44,397 nt of DNA from NCBI GenBank assembly GCA_017464765.1, contig JAFTYK010000029.1, forward strand, positions 1 to 44,397. The letters are read 5' to 3'. Shown piece after piece: positions 33,148 to 41,546 of the stretch (positions are counted from its first letter, which is position 1; each line of letters begins with the position of its first letter). Under the pieces are notes generated by a model that worked only from the letters and a program-made list of their open reading frames with translations, was not told the origin of the DNA and ran no database searches. The DNA is from Ruminococcus sp. (GTDB lineage: Bacteria > Bacillota > Clostridia > Oscillospirales > Acutalibacteraceae). The translations under genes and the position numbers were made by a program.

Positions 33148-33837
33148 ATGAAATATTTTACAAGTGCAATAATCGCCGCTTCGGGGAACTCTACCCGTAT
33201 GGGGCTTGATAAATCTAAACAGCTCATCGATTTGTGTGGAAAGCCTACGATTGAACATACGCTTTTAGCTTTTGAAAACTGTGACGTGATTGATGAAATT
33301 GTCGTTGTTTGTAGAGAGTGCGATATGGAAAGCATAAAAGCTATTGCGAAGAAGTTTTCTAAAGTTAAGGCAGTAGCAACAGGCGGTGACACCCGCGACA
33401 AATCGGTCAAAAACGGGGTGGATGCTTGCTCGAAAAATGCTCAGTTTTTTGCTATTCACGATGGCGCTAGACCGCTTGTGAAAGTAGAAGATATCAAAAG
33501 AGTAGTCGAACGTGCGTATGAAGTTAAGGCTTGCGCCTTAGGTACTGCTGTCACAGATACTATCAAGGTGGTGGACGACGAGAATGCTATTTTAAGCACT
33601 CCTGTTCGCTCGACACTTAAAGCGGTGCAGACTCCTCAGGTTTTTGAGCGTGAACTATATCTTCAAGCTATCAATAACGCGGTTGAAAAAGGATTGTCTG
33701 TTACTGATGACTGCTCGATGGTGGAAGCGCTTTCTGAAAGGGTTGAGATAGTTTTGGGAAGTGCTGAGAATATCAAGCTCACTACGGTTACTGACATAAC
33801 TTTCGCAAAGGCGATTTTAAGAAACAGAGAAGTATAA
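33148..33837 (+). CDS. ispD: 2-C-methyl-D-erythritol 4-phosphate cytidylyltransferase
   Basis: IspD joins CTP to MEP in the non-mevalonate isoprenoid pathway. The 229-residue protein has the N-terminal nucleotide loop IIAASGNSTRMGLDKSKQ (~8-25), VATGGDTRDKSV (~78-89), the substrate-binding HDGARPLV (~104-111) and TPQVFERELY late in the protein. The ATG is preceded by a weak GGTG ribosome site. ispF follows after about 95 bases, so both enzymes of the same pathway are neighbours although not strictly in one transcription unit. Confidence 0.95.
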   Translation: MKYFTSAIIAASGNSTRMGLDKSKQLIDLCGKPTIEHTLLAFENCDVIDEIVVVCRECDMESIKAIAKKFSKVKAVATGGDTRDKSVKNGVDACSKNAQFFAIHDGARPLVKVEDIKRVVERAYEVKACALGTAVTDTIKVVDDENAILSTPVRSTLKAVQTPQVFERELYLQAINNAVEKGLSVTDDCSMVEALSERVEIVLGSAENIKLTTVTDITFAKAILRNREV

Positions 33838-33884
33838 TTCTTAATTAGAATTACGATACAGAAAAACAAATATTAAATATTCTA

Positions 33885-33900
33885 CAAAAGAATTCTTTTG
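33885..33900. repeat. Perfect 16-base palindrome upstream of ispF
   Basis: caaaagaattcttttg is fully self-complementary. A second small inverted repeat, taattct/agaatta, lies at 33835-33853 around the ispD stop codon. Either may be an operator or transcript structure; neither has a T run typical of a terminator. Confidence 0.5.
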
Positions 33901-33932
33901 AAGAAATATGATGATACGAAGGAGGCTTTTTT

Positions 33933-34400
33933 ATGAGAATAGGACACGGATACGACGTACACAAACTGGTTGAAGAAAGACTGCTGATTCTAGGCGGTGA
34001 GCAGATTCCGTACAAAAAGGGACTGCTCGGACATTCCGACGCTGACGTACTGCTTCACGCGATTATGGACGCGCTTTTGGGTGCTGCAGCTATGCACGAT
34101 ATCGGCTACCATTTTCCTGATACAGACGAGCGATTCAAAGATGCTGACAGTATGATGTTACTAAGAGAAGTAGTGAAAATGCTCAAGGACAAGGGCTATA
34201 AGATAGTTAACATCGATGCTACCGTTATCGCTCAGGCGCCTAAGCTCAAGCCGTTCATCGAGAATATGCGCGAGAACATCGCTTATACCTGTAAAATTGA
34301 CGTTTCTCAGGTTAATGTTAAGGCAACTACCGAGGAGCATTTAGGCTTCACAGGGTCGGGCGAAGGCATTTCTGCTCACGCAGTTTGTCTGATTGATTAA
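33933..34400 (+). CDS. ispF: 2-C-methyl-D-erythritol 2,4-cyclodiphosphate synthase
   Basis: IspF cyclises CDP-ME-2-phosphate to MEcPP. The 155-residue protein has the metal-binding Asp8 and His10 in [29 protein letters not shown] (~33-52) with the third metal His, the [11 protein letters not shown] loop, and the C-terminal [20 protein letters not shown]. Length and motifs are fully typical for a homotrimer. A GAAGGAGG ribosome site precedes the ATG. Confidence 0.97.
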   Translation: MRIGHGYDVHKLVEERLLILGGEQIPYKKGLLGHSDADVLLHAIMDALLGAAAMHDIGYHFPDTDERFKDADSMMLLREVVKMLKDKGYKIVNIDATVIAQAPKLKPFIENMRENIAYTCKIDVSQVNVKATTEEHLGFTGSGEGISAHAVCLID

Positions 34401-34418
34401 TTTAATATGAATAGTGAT

Positions 34419-34463
34419 AGCACCTTTTTCATACTTTTTAGTAAATGAAAGAGGTGCTTTTTA
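34419..34463 (+). terminator. Terminator-like hairpin that sequesters the ribosome site of the next gene
   Basis: Arms 34419-34432 (agcacctttttcat) and 34445-34458 (atgaaagaggtgct) pair with one wobble around a 12-base loop and are followed by TTTTT. The 3' arm contains GAGGTG, the ribosome site of the carboxypeptidase whose ATG is at 34463. Confidence 0.75.
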
Positions 34464-35608
34464 TGTTAAAGAAAAGAATTGTTGCGTTTTGCTTAAGTTT
34501 GTTTTTGATTTTTCCGATGTTTGTTGTGAATACACACGCGTTATCCGGGGAAGAGTTGAGTTCACCGTCAGCGGTTTTGATGGAACCACACTCAAAGAAA
34601 ATTCTTTTTGAGAAAAATCCGCATGAACAAAGAGCTTGTGCGTCCATCACAAAGGTTATGACGCTACTGCTTATAATGGAAGCGATAGAAGAGGGGGCAA
34701 TTTCCTACAGCGATGTTGTGACAACTTCGGAACACGCGAAATCGATGGGTGGGTCGGATATATGGCTAGAAGTGGGTGAGCAGATGACGGTGGACGAGAT
34801 GATAAAAGCTACTGCTGTGGCTTCCGCTAATGATGCAGCAGTGGCTTTGGCTGAGCATTTGTGCGGTAGCGAGAGCGATTTTGTGGGACTGATGAACGAG
34901 AGAGCCAAAGAACTCGGTATGGAAAACACGGTTTTCAAAAACTGTAACGGCTTAGATGAAGAAGGGCATATCACCACAGCTTACGATGTTGCGCTGATGA
35001 GCGTAGAACTTATGAAACACGAGAAGATTTATGACTACACTACCATCTGGATTGATACCTTGCGTGGTGGTGAAACACAGATAGTGAATACAAATAAACT
35101 TCTAAAATCCTACGATGGTATCACAGGACTAAAAACCGGTACAACAGGGGATGCGGGTTCGTGTATCTCGGCTACAGCTAAGAGAAATAATATGTCGCTT
35201 TGTGCGGTTGTGCTTGGAGCAACTACGGGAACTGACCGTTTCAAAGATGCGGCACAGCTACTTGACTACGGTTTTGCAAATTATGAGGTACTTGAGTTTA
35301 ATGCACAAGAAAATGACCTTACTGAAATTGAAGTCAAAAACGGAATGAAAAAAACGGTGAAAATCGAGTGCAGAGGGGCATCGGATATGGTCGTCACAAA
35401 GGGTAGCTCGAAGAAAATTGAGCAAAGCGTGAAGCTTGACGAATTTGCGAAAGCGCCTGTTAAAAAAGGTCAGAAAGTCGGAACGCTCACCTTTACACTT
35501 GATAAAGAAAAGGTGCAGAGTTTTGATATAATCACAACAGAAAGTGTGGAGCAGATGTCGTTTTCTGCGGTGCTGAATGTTCTCTTTTGCGCCCTGTTTA
35601 CTATGTAA
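34463..35608 (+). CDS. D-alanyl-D-alanine carboxypeptidase (PBP5/DacF type)
   Basis: This 381-residue secreted enzyme removes the terminal D-Ala from peptidoglycan stem peptides. It has a signal peptide (1-~27, ending near THALSG), the catalytic Ser61 in the SxxK motif SITK, the SxN motif in VASANDAAVAL (~residue 120), and the KTG box with Lys224 in LKTGTTG. A PBP5 C-terminal beta domain (~270-360) and a short amphipathic tail (VLNVLFCALFTM) for membrane binding follow. I choose ATG 34463 because GAGGTG lies six bases upstream; the ATG at 34445 lies before that site. The ribosome site is buried in a hairpin, noted separately. The enzyme could be vegetative or spore-associated (dacF). Confidence 0.93.
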   Translation: MLKKRIVAFCLSLFLIFPMFVVNTHALSGEELSSPSAVLMEPHSKKILFEKNPHEQRACASITKVMTLLLIMEAIEEGAISYSDVVTTSEHAKSMGGSDIWLEVGEQMTVDEMIKATAVASANDAAVALAEHLCGSESDFVGLMNERAKELGMENTVFKNCNGLDEEGHITTAYDVALMSVELMKHEKIYDYTTIWIDTLRGGETQIVNTNKLLKSYDGITGLKTGTTGDAGSCISATAKRNNMSLCAVVLGATTGTDRFKDAAQLLDYGFANYEVLEFNAQENDLTEIEVKNGMKKTVKIECRGASDMVVTKGSSKKIEQSVKLDEFAKAPVKKGQKVGTLTFTLDKEKVQSFDIITTESVEQMSFSAVLNVLFCALFTM

Positions 35609-35702
35609 ATAAGGGGGGTATTGACTCCTTTGAGTGACAGATTGCACAAAATTTCAGCTTCAAAATCGTTACTTTAAATAGCTAAAGAACGACTTATGCC
35701 TA

Positions 35703-35731
35703 TTGCAAAAAAACTCAATTTATTGTATAAT
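35703..35731 (+). promoter_or_regulatory. pgi promoter
   Basis: TTGCAA (35703-35708), a 17-base spacer and a perfect TATAAT (35726-35731), giving a leader of about 60 bases to ATG 35797. Confidence 0.75.
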
Positions 35732-35796
35732 AGTACCATCAGTATAACTATAACTTGTTATACTTCTTTTACGGAATTTTAAAAGGAGGATCACTA

Positions 35797-37134
35797 ATGC
35801 CAACAACACTCAGTGATAAACACTTACTTGGCTTTGTGAGCGAAGAGGAATACGTAGGTATTGCACCTCAGGTTAAAGCTGCTCACGAAGCACTTCACAC
35901 AGGAGAAGGACTCGGCAACGACTTCATCGGCTGGCTCACACTTCCTACTGACTACGATAAGGAAGAGTTTGCACGCATTAAGGCTGCTGCTGAAAAAATT
36001 AAGAAGGATACTGACATCTTTGTAGTTATAGGTATCGGTGGCTCATACTTAGGCGCCAGAGCTGCTATCGAGTTTATTAAATCCCCTAACTACAACGCAC
36101 TAGCAAAAGACACTCCTCAGATTTACTACGCTGGTAACTCAATCAGCTCAACTGCTTTGGCTGAGTTACTCGAAATCTGCGAGGGTAAAGATGTTTCAAT
36201 CAATATGATTTCGAAATCTGGTACTACTACTGAGCCTGCTATCGCTTTCAGAGTATTCAGAGAATTACTCGAGAAAAAGTACGGTAAAGAGGGCGCTAAA
36301 GAGCGTATCTACTGTACTACGGATAAAGAAAAGGGAACACTTAAACAGCTCGCTGACAAGGAAGGCTATGAGACATTCGTAGTTCCTGACAACGTAGGCG
36401 GAAGATACTCAGTTTTAACTGCTGTAGGTTTACTTCCAATCGCTGTTTCAGGTGCTGACATCGACGCTTTAATGAGCGGTGCTAAGGCTGCTCAGGATGA
36501 GTTTGATAATGCTGACCTTTTCACAAATGATTGCTACAAGTACGCTGCTATCCGTAACATCCTTTATCGCAAGGGTAAGTCGACTGAAGTTCTCGTTTCT
36601 TACGAGCCAGGGTTTACTATGATGAACGAGTGGTTCAAGCAGCTCTACGGCGAATCTGAAGGTAAAGATAACAAAGGTATTTTCCCTGCAAGTGTAATCT
36701 TCTCAACAGACTTACACTCAATGGGTCAGTATATTCAGGACGGAAGACGTAATCTTTTTGAGACTGTTGTTCTCTTTGATAAGTGCAAGAAGGAAATCAC
36801 TTTAGGCACTGACGAGGAAAATGTTGACGGCCTCAACTTCCTTTCAGGCAAGACAATGGACTTTGTCAACAGAAAAGCTTTTGAGGGTACAGTTCTCGCT
36901 CACAACGACGGTGGCGTTCCTAACGTTGTACTAAACGTTAATGAGATGAGCGAATATGAGCTTGGTTACCTTGTGTACTTCTTCGAGAAGGCTTGTGCTA
37001 TTTCTGGTTACATTCTCGGTGTTAATCCGTTTAACCAGCCTGGTGTTGAGTCTTACAAGAAGAACATGTTTGCTTTGCTTGGCAAACCTGGTTACGAGGA
37101 CGCTAAAGCTGAACTTGAAAAGAGATTACAGTAA
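35797..37134 (+). CDS. pgi: Glucose-6-phosphate isomerase
   Basis: Pgi interconverts glucose-6-phosphate and fructose-6-phosphate. The 445-residue length matches the shorter Firmicute type. Visible motifs are [14 protein letters not shown] (~78-91), [12 protein letters not shown] (~136-147) for phosphate binding, [17 protein letters not shown] (~197-213), the catalytic Glu region in [11 protein letters not shown] and [12 protein letters not shown] at the end. The start is ATG 35797 behind AAAGGAGGATC; a more upstream frame start is contradicted by this strong site. It has its own promoter. The small P-loop gene follows after 36 bases and may be co-transcribed. Confidence 0.97.
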   Translation: MPTTLSDKHLLGFVSEEEYVGIAPQVKAAHEALHTGEGLGNDFIGWLTLPTDYDKEEFARIKAAAEKIKKDTDIFVVIGIGGSYLGARAAIEFIKSPNYNALAKDTPQIYYAGNSISSTALAELLEICEGKDVSINMISKSGTTTEPAIAFRVFRELLEKKYGKEGAKERIYCTTDKEKGTLKQLADKEGYETFVVPDNVGGRYSVLTAVGLLPIAVSGADIDALMSGAKAAQDEFDNADLFTNDCYKYAAIRNILYRKGKSTEVLVSYEPGFTMMNEWFKQLYGESEGKDNKGIFPASVIFSTDLHSMGQYIQDGRRNLFETVVLFDKCKKEITLGTDEENVDGLNFLSGKTMDFVNRKAFEGTVLAHNDGGVPNVVLNVNEMSEYELGYLVYFFEKACAISGYILGVNPFNQPGVESYKKNMFALLGKPGYEDAKAELEKRLQ

Positions 37135-37170
37135 TCTATCTAATTTATAAACACAGGAGGCTATATAATT

Positions 37171-37587
37171 ATGGTAACATTAATTATTGGTAAAAAAGGC
37201 TCAGGCAAAACAAAGAAACTCATTCAGCTTGCTAACGAGGCTGTTGCTAAATCTCAGGGCAACGTTGTTGTTATTGAGAAGGGCGCTAAGCTTACATACG
37301 ACGTAACTCACAAGGCAAGACTTATCGATACAGACGTTTACGGAATTAACGGCTACAATATGCTTTTAGGTTTCATCAGCGGTATCTGTGCTGGTAACTA
37401 CGACGTTACTGACATTTTCGTTGATTCAACTTTCAAGATTTGTGAAGAAGGCGTTGAGGGTATCGCTGCTTTCGTTGAGAAGCTCGATGCACTTTCAGAA
37501 GAAGCTCAGGCTAACATCACAATGCTTATTTCAGCAGCAGAGGCTGACCTTCCTGCTGACCTTAAAGCAGAATGTGTTGAGATTTAA
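37171..37587 (+). CDS. Small P-loop NTPase-like protein of unknown function
   Basis: This 138-residue protein starts with a beta strand and a Walker A motif, LIIGKKGSGKTKK (~4-16). A second hydrophobic strand ending in Asp (VTDIFVDSTF, ~residues 78-87) could be a Walker B. No Lid or sensor motifs are obvious and there is no membrane segment. Short P-loop proteins like this occur next to pgi in related Firmicutes and are often labelled only as hypothetical or ATP-binding. A strong AGGAGG ribosome site precedes the ATG, and the codon use resembles that of highly expressed genes such as pgi. Confidence 0.8.
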   Translation: MVTLIIGKKGSGKTKKLIQLANEAVAKSQGNVVVIEKGAKLTYDVTHKARLIDTDVYGINGYNMLLGFISGICAGNYDVTDIFVDSTFKICEEGVEGIAAFVEKLDALSEEAQANITMLISAAEADLPADLKAECVEI

Positions 37588-37617
37588 TCTCAGCTCTGAA
37601 TATTCTTTATAAGAACT

Positions 37618-37657
37618 AAACGGCAGGACTACTGAAAAATGTAGCTCTGCCGTTTTT
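37618..37657 (+). terminator. Terminator after pgi and the P-loop gene
   Basis: The stem aacggcag/ctgccgtt with an internal gacta/tagct extension is followed by TTTTG. Confidence 0.8.
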
Positions 37658-37788
37658 GTGTGTAGGGGTAGAAAATTTTTTATAATGAAACTTTTTGGGG
37701 CTTTGAAGTATTTTATTAGTGAAGGGGTTCATAGACGCATAAGACAATGTGAACAAAAGAACACCTCTAATTTCAGCTGTTGTGATAA

Positions 37789-37817
37789 TTGATGAGAATT
37801 ACGACTGCTGATAAAAT
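37789..37817 (+). promoter_or_regulatory. Promoter of the dockerin-like gene at 37849
   Basis: TTGATG (37789-37794), a 17-base spacer and TAAAAT (37812-37817) with extended -10 TG. Confidence 0.6.
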
Positions 37818-37848
37818 ATAAATGTAATAAGCTTTAGGAGGCGAGAAT

Positions 37849-39111
37849 ATGAAAAAATTACTATCATTATTACTGACTTTTGCTATACTTTTGAGTTGTG
37901 CATCTTTTAGTGCTTTTGCGCTTTATGAGGAAGTGACGGACGATTTTCTTAATGCTGTCAGGGTTTACTATGATAACGATGAAATTGATAAGAATCGGAT
38001 TCTTATTCTCTATCTTATAGAACTAGGTGAGGATAAGTATATAACACATTTTGATGCAGGTTACGCGCATACCGACGATATGCTTAGTATTAAAGTCGGC
38101 GATTATATTATAGAGTCATCTCGCCCTGCTCCTGTTATTTACGCAGACAAGTTTATGTATGACCTTGAAGATGCGTATGAAAAGGGAATCATTGATGACA
38201 GCGACCTTGATTATTTGCTTACTTTCGATGAAATTGATATACGCAAACCGAAACTCACAAAAGAACTAAGAGAAGTGAAATTCAATAGCAGTCCTGACGA
38301 TTTAGTTTATGTGCGCTTTGAGCTTGTTGGTAGCGACAAATGGATTGATGACTACGAAAACTGGATTGATGATGTCAGCGGTACTATCGAAAAACTCAAC
38401 GCTCATTACGAATCTTTGCACCAGAAACTGCTCGCAGAAGTGCTAAAAGATTACGAATACGTTGACTGCGCTCATAACAACGGCATCAGCGTTGTCGGTG
38501 TTAAATGTGGCGATTTGTATAAGATAGCAAGCAGTGATTTTATCGTTGAAATGGATTACATTTCCGATATCCACAAACGATTCATCGAAACATATAGCCC
38601 TGCTTTTGATGAGTATACATATAATGAGATTTACGTTGAAAATAATAATACCGACCATTCTTATGTAATACTCAACGCTTACGGCAACTGGTGTCAGGAA
38701 GCAGAAGCTTCTTTCAGACTCGGCGACGTCGTAATGCATTCGGACTCTATGTATGGCATTTTCACTTATCAATACGGCATTTATGACATAACTGAGGATA
38801 AGTTCTACAGCGCGTATGACTTGAAAGACATCTACCAAAGATACCATATGCTCGAAGATAACCTCATCAAATACGCGGGTGCTTATCCTGTTGGTGACAG
38901 CGACGGAGACAGGCTTGTTACTGTACTTGATGCGACAAAGATTCAACGTGTCTGCGCATTGATTGAGCGTCCTATTTATTATGACCATTTCGTTTCACAC
39001 CTTGGTGAAGAAGGCTACATTTCGGACGTCGATGGTGATGGCGAAAGAACTGTTTTAGATGCAACAGCTATCCAGAAATTGGTTGCAAACCCGTCTTATA
39101 ATAATATGTGA
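37849..39111 (+). CDS. Secreted dockerin-like protein with unnamed domains
   Basis: This 420-residue protein has a signal peptide (1-~25, SFSAFA then L). About 320 residues without a family I recognise follow, with a helical, charged middle (DDYENWIDDVSGTIEKL). Two C-terminal dockerin-type EF-hands close it: GDSDGDRLVTVLDAT (~349-363) and SDVDGDGERTVLDAT (~391-405). The region before the first hand (YGIYDITEDKFYSAY) resembles the corresponding part of the protein at 28843. A strong AGGAGG ribosome site precedes the ATG and a terminator follows the stop. It is likely exported, and may be anchored through cohesin-type partners not in this window. Confidence 0.85.
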   Translation: MKKLLSLLLTFAILLSCASFSAFALYEEVTDDFLNAVRVYYDNDEIDKNRILILYLIELGEDKYITHFDAGYAHTDDMLSIKVGDYIIESSRPAPVIYADKFMYDLEDAYEKGIIDDSDLDYLLTFDEIDIRKPKLTKELREVKFNSSPDDLVYVRFELVGSDKWIDDYENWIDDVSGTIEKLNAHYESLHQKLLAEVLKDYEYVDCAHNNGISVVGVKCGDLYKIASSDFIVEMDYISDIHKRFIETYSPAFDEYTYNEIYVENNNTDHSYVILNAYGNWCQEAEASFRLGDVVMHSDSMYGIFTYQYGIYDITEDKFYSAYDLKDIYQRYHMLEDNLIKYAGAYPVGDSDGDRLVTVLDATKIQRVCALIERPIYYDHFVSHLGEEGYISDVDGDGERTVLDATAIQKLVANPSYNNM

Positions 39112-39125
39112 AAGCTTTAAGTTAC

Positions 39126-39152
39126 GGCAGGGCGTTTGCTCTGCCATTTTTA
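39126..39152 (+). terminator. Terminator after the dockerin-like gene at 37849
   Basis: An 8-base stem ggcagggc/gctctgcc with a GTTT loop is followed by ATTTTTATTT. Confidence 0.85.
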
Positions 39153-39317
39153 TTTAGAGTGAACTAAAGGGAAAGCTCTTTCTTGGTGAAATTAACGAGG
39201 AATAAGACAAAGTGTATAAAATAAAAAGCTATATATATCACAATTGCTAATAGTTAGAAAAGCTCAAAAATGGTAAAATTATAACGTGGTGAAATACGTT
39301 TTACGGGAGGTAAGACT

Positions 39318-41048
39318 ATGAAAAAAACAATATCAGTTTTGATTGTTATTGCGATGATATTAGGTGTCTTTAGTGTTACTCATTTTGGTGCGCAGACATT
39401 AACATATAATGGTTTTACGTATGAAGTGTTGCCTGATGATACGGTAGAGATTACAGGATATCTGGGTTCACAAAGTGAAATAACTATTCCTGATGCGATT
39501 GACGGACATTCGGTCAGCAGTATAAAAGCGTATGCTTTCACTAATATCTATGACATAGCTGAAATAACTGTCCCTGATTCGGTGAAAAAAATCGGCGTGA
39601 ACGCTTTTTATGGCACGAAGTGGTACGATAATCAGAAAGATGGTGTGGTTTACGCGGGAAAGGTGTTGTACAAGTACAAGGGTAAAATGCCTTCAAATAC
39701 CAACATCACTATAAAAGATGGTACAGTTTCCATAACTGAAAAAGCCTTTGAAAATTACTCTAGCCTAAAAGCTGTTAGCATGCCGTCTTCTTTGAAAAGT
39801 ATAGGCGCTGAAGCTTTTTACTGCTGTAGCTCACTTACATCAGTAGTGATTCCTGATTCAGTAGTTGAGGTATGCGACGGAGCTTTTAACGGATGCCAAA
39901 GCTTAGAGAAAGCAACGCTTTCACAAACACTCAGATTTATCGGCGAGTACGCATTTTCGGGTACAGCTTTGAAAGAACTTGCTATCCCAAAGAGTGTGGT
40001 GAATATGGGTGCTAACGCTTTTTCAAGTTGTCTGAATCTTAAGAAAGCGGACATAAAAGGTAAGCTCAAGAAAATTCCAAACAGTGCATTTAGTGGTTGC
40101 TCGGCTTTGAGTTCGCTTACATTACCTGACACAGTTGAACACATCGGAAAATGGGCTTTCCAAAACTGCAGTGCGCTTTCTGACATCACTTTCCCACAAA
40201 GTGTTTCTTATGTTGGAAATGTTGCTTTTGATGGCACAAAATGGCTTCAAAATCAAAAAGACGGTATGGTTTATATCAATACTGTTCTGTACAAATACAA
40301 GGGTGAAATGCCTAAAAATATGGTAATCAGAATCGGCGAAGCAACTACCAGCATCAGCGCTTCGGCATTTTATATGTGTGATAACCTCAAGGAGATTACT
40401 ATCCCTGAATCCATTAGTACTATAGAAGATTTCACTTTCTATGGTTGCACATCGCTTGAAAAGGTAGAGCTTTCATTAAGCGTAAAAAGTATCGGTACAG
40501 AGGCTTTTCGTGAGTGTGGTAGTCTGAAAGATATAGTTCTTCCGTCATCAGTTGCAAAGATAAAGGGCGGAGCTTTCACATACTGCTATAATCTTAGTGA
40601 TATAACAATACTGAATCCTTACTGTGAAATTGAGCTTTACAACGCAGAGGAGTCTAAAACAATTCCGACTTCTGTGACCATTAACGGATATGAAGGCTCA
40701 ACCGCTGAAAAGTTTGCCACTGATTTTGGCTATGCTTTCGTGTCATTAGGCGAGATACCATCAGTTTTAGGCGATGTGGACGGCGACAACGAGGTTTCCA
40801 TTATGGACGCAACGGCTATTCAGCTGAGACTTGCGAACCTCGATGGCTTTGACGGTAATGAAAACAATGGCGAAGCTTCACCTGACGAGGCTACACCAGA
40901 TGAGGCTACATTTGATGAGGTTTCTCCTGAAGAAGAGAAAGTGGATTTAGTTTCCAAAAACGGTGATGTTGACTACGACGGAGTTGTTTCAATTATGGAT
41001 GCTACAAAAATTCAGTTTTTCTTGGCGGGTTTAATCTTTGAACTGTAA
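39318..41048 (+). CDS. Secreted BspA-type leucine-rich-repeat protein with split dockerin-like module
   Basis: This 576-residue protein has a signal peptide (1-~25), then ~14 LRR_5 (BspA-like) repeats from about residue 45 to 445. A typical repeat reads LTSVVIPDSVVEVCDGAF. The first dockerin-type hand, GDVDGDNEVSIMDAT (~485-499), is separated from the second, GDVDYDGVVSIMDAT (~553-567), by an acidic linker of ~35 residues with PDEAT-like repeats. Two repeats carry a matching insert (GTKWYDNQKDGVVY and GTKWLQNQKDGMVY, each followed by VLYKYKG), so a block has been duplicated. BspA-type LRR proteins of gut bacteria bind host or bacterial surfaces; the target here is unknown. Ribosome site GGGAGG. 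Confidence 0.9.
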   Translation: MKKTISVLIVIAMILGVFSVTHFGAQTLTYNGFTYEVLPDDTVEITGYLGSQSEITIPDAIDGHSVSSIKAYAFTNIYDIAEITVPDSVKKIGVNAFYGTKWYDNQKDGVVYAGKVLYKYKGKMPSNTNITIKDGTVSITEKAFENYSSLKAVSMPSSLKSIGAEAFYCCSSLTSVVIPDSVVEVCDGAFNGCQSLEKATLSQTLRFIGEYAFSGTALKELAIPKSVVNMGANAFSSCLNLKKADIKGKLKKIPNSAFSGCSALSSLTLPDTVEHIGKWAFQNCSALSDITFPQSVSYVGNVAFDGTKWLQNQKDGMVYINTVLYKYKGEMPKNMVIRIGEATTSISASAFYMCDNLKEITIPESISTIEDFTFYGCTSLEKVELSLSVKSIGTEAFRECGSLKDIVLPSSVAKIKGGAFTYCYNLSDITILNPYCEIELYNAEESKTIPTSVTINGYEGSTAEKFATDFGYAFVSLGEIPSVLGDVDGDNEVSIMDATAIQLRLANLDGFDGNENNGEASPDEATPDEATFDEVSPEEEKVDLVSKNGDVDYDGVVSIMDATKIQFFLAGLIFEL

Positions 41049-41085
41049 TATATAATTCGAAAATAGAATAATAACAGATATAAAT

Positions 41086-41116
41086 AACAGCTCCTCAGTA
41101 TTCGGGGAGCTGTTTT
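41086..41116 (+). terminator. Terminator after the LRR/dockerin gene
   Basis: The stem aacagctcc/ggagctgtt with an ~11-base loop is followed by TTCGTTT. Confidence 0.8.
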
Positions 41117-41124
41117 CGTTTACA

Positions 41125-41156
41125 TAAAGAAAAAAACCTCCGTAAAAACGGAGGCT
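41125..41156 (-). terminator. rpmB terminator
   Basis: On the minus strand the stem cctccgt/acggagg (arms 41037+100 and 41048+100, that is 41137-41143 and 41148-41154) is followed by a run of seven or more T. Confidence 0.88.
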
Positions 41157-41174
41157 TAACTCTCAAAACCTTAA

Positions 41175-41363
41175 TTAGATTGCGCGAGTAACTTTGCCTG
41201 AACGTAAGCAACGTGTGCAAGCGTGTACTCTCTTTGGAGAACCGTCAACGATAGCCTTTACACGCTGAACGTTTGGTTTCCAAGTTCTGTTTGAACGTCT
41301 GTGTGAGTGAGAAACCTTGATGCCGAACTTAACATCTTTACCACAGAAATCACATTTTGCCAT
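41175..41363 (-). CDS. rpmB: 50S ribosomal protein L28
   Basis: This 62-residue basic protein begins MAKCDFCGKDVKFG and has the family pattern SHSHRRSNRTWKPNVQ. Two Cys pairs (CDFC and CTRC) would bind zinc, so this is the Cys-containing (C+) form of L28. L28 is a component of the large ribosomal subunit. The ATG at 41363 has a perfect AAGGAGG ribosome site; a longer frame upstream runs through the promoter and leader and is not coding. It is monocistronic. Confidence 0.97.
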   Translation of the reverse strand: MAKCDFCGKDVKFGIKVSHSHRRSNRTWKPNVQRVKAIVDGSPKRVHACTRCLRSGKVTRAI

Positions 41364-41412
41364 TTTCCCACACCTCCTTGTGAATATTACAAAATGCTTT
41401 GTTAACTTGTCC

Positions 41413-41441
41413 ATAATAACAGAAAACAAATAAAAATGCAA
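41413..41441 (-). promoter_or_regulatory. rpmB promoter
   Basis: On the minus strand: TTGCAT (41436-41441), a 17-base spacer, TATTAT (41413-41418), extended -10 TG. Confidence 0.7.
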
Positions 41442-41466
41442 TACCTTTTTGAAAATTCTTTTTTAC

Positions 41467-41495
41467 TTGTTTTTTGTAGGGGATTGATGTATAAT
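41467..41495 (+). promoter_or_regulatory. Promoter of the M50 protease-scpAB cluster
   Basis: TTGTTT (41467-41472), a 17-base spacer and a perfect TATAAT (41490-41495), divergent from the rpmB promoter. Confidence 0.7.
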
Positions 41496-41546
41496 ATACA
41501 GTGATTAATTATAAGTGGTAGTTTGCCACTTTTGGAGGCTTGAAAA

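Noticed and set aside
38443-38988. A 181-codon minus-strand frame inside the dockerin-like gene at 37849
   Set aside because: It is antisense to a gene with a signal peptide, ribosome site and dockerin motifs, and has no start signals.
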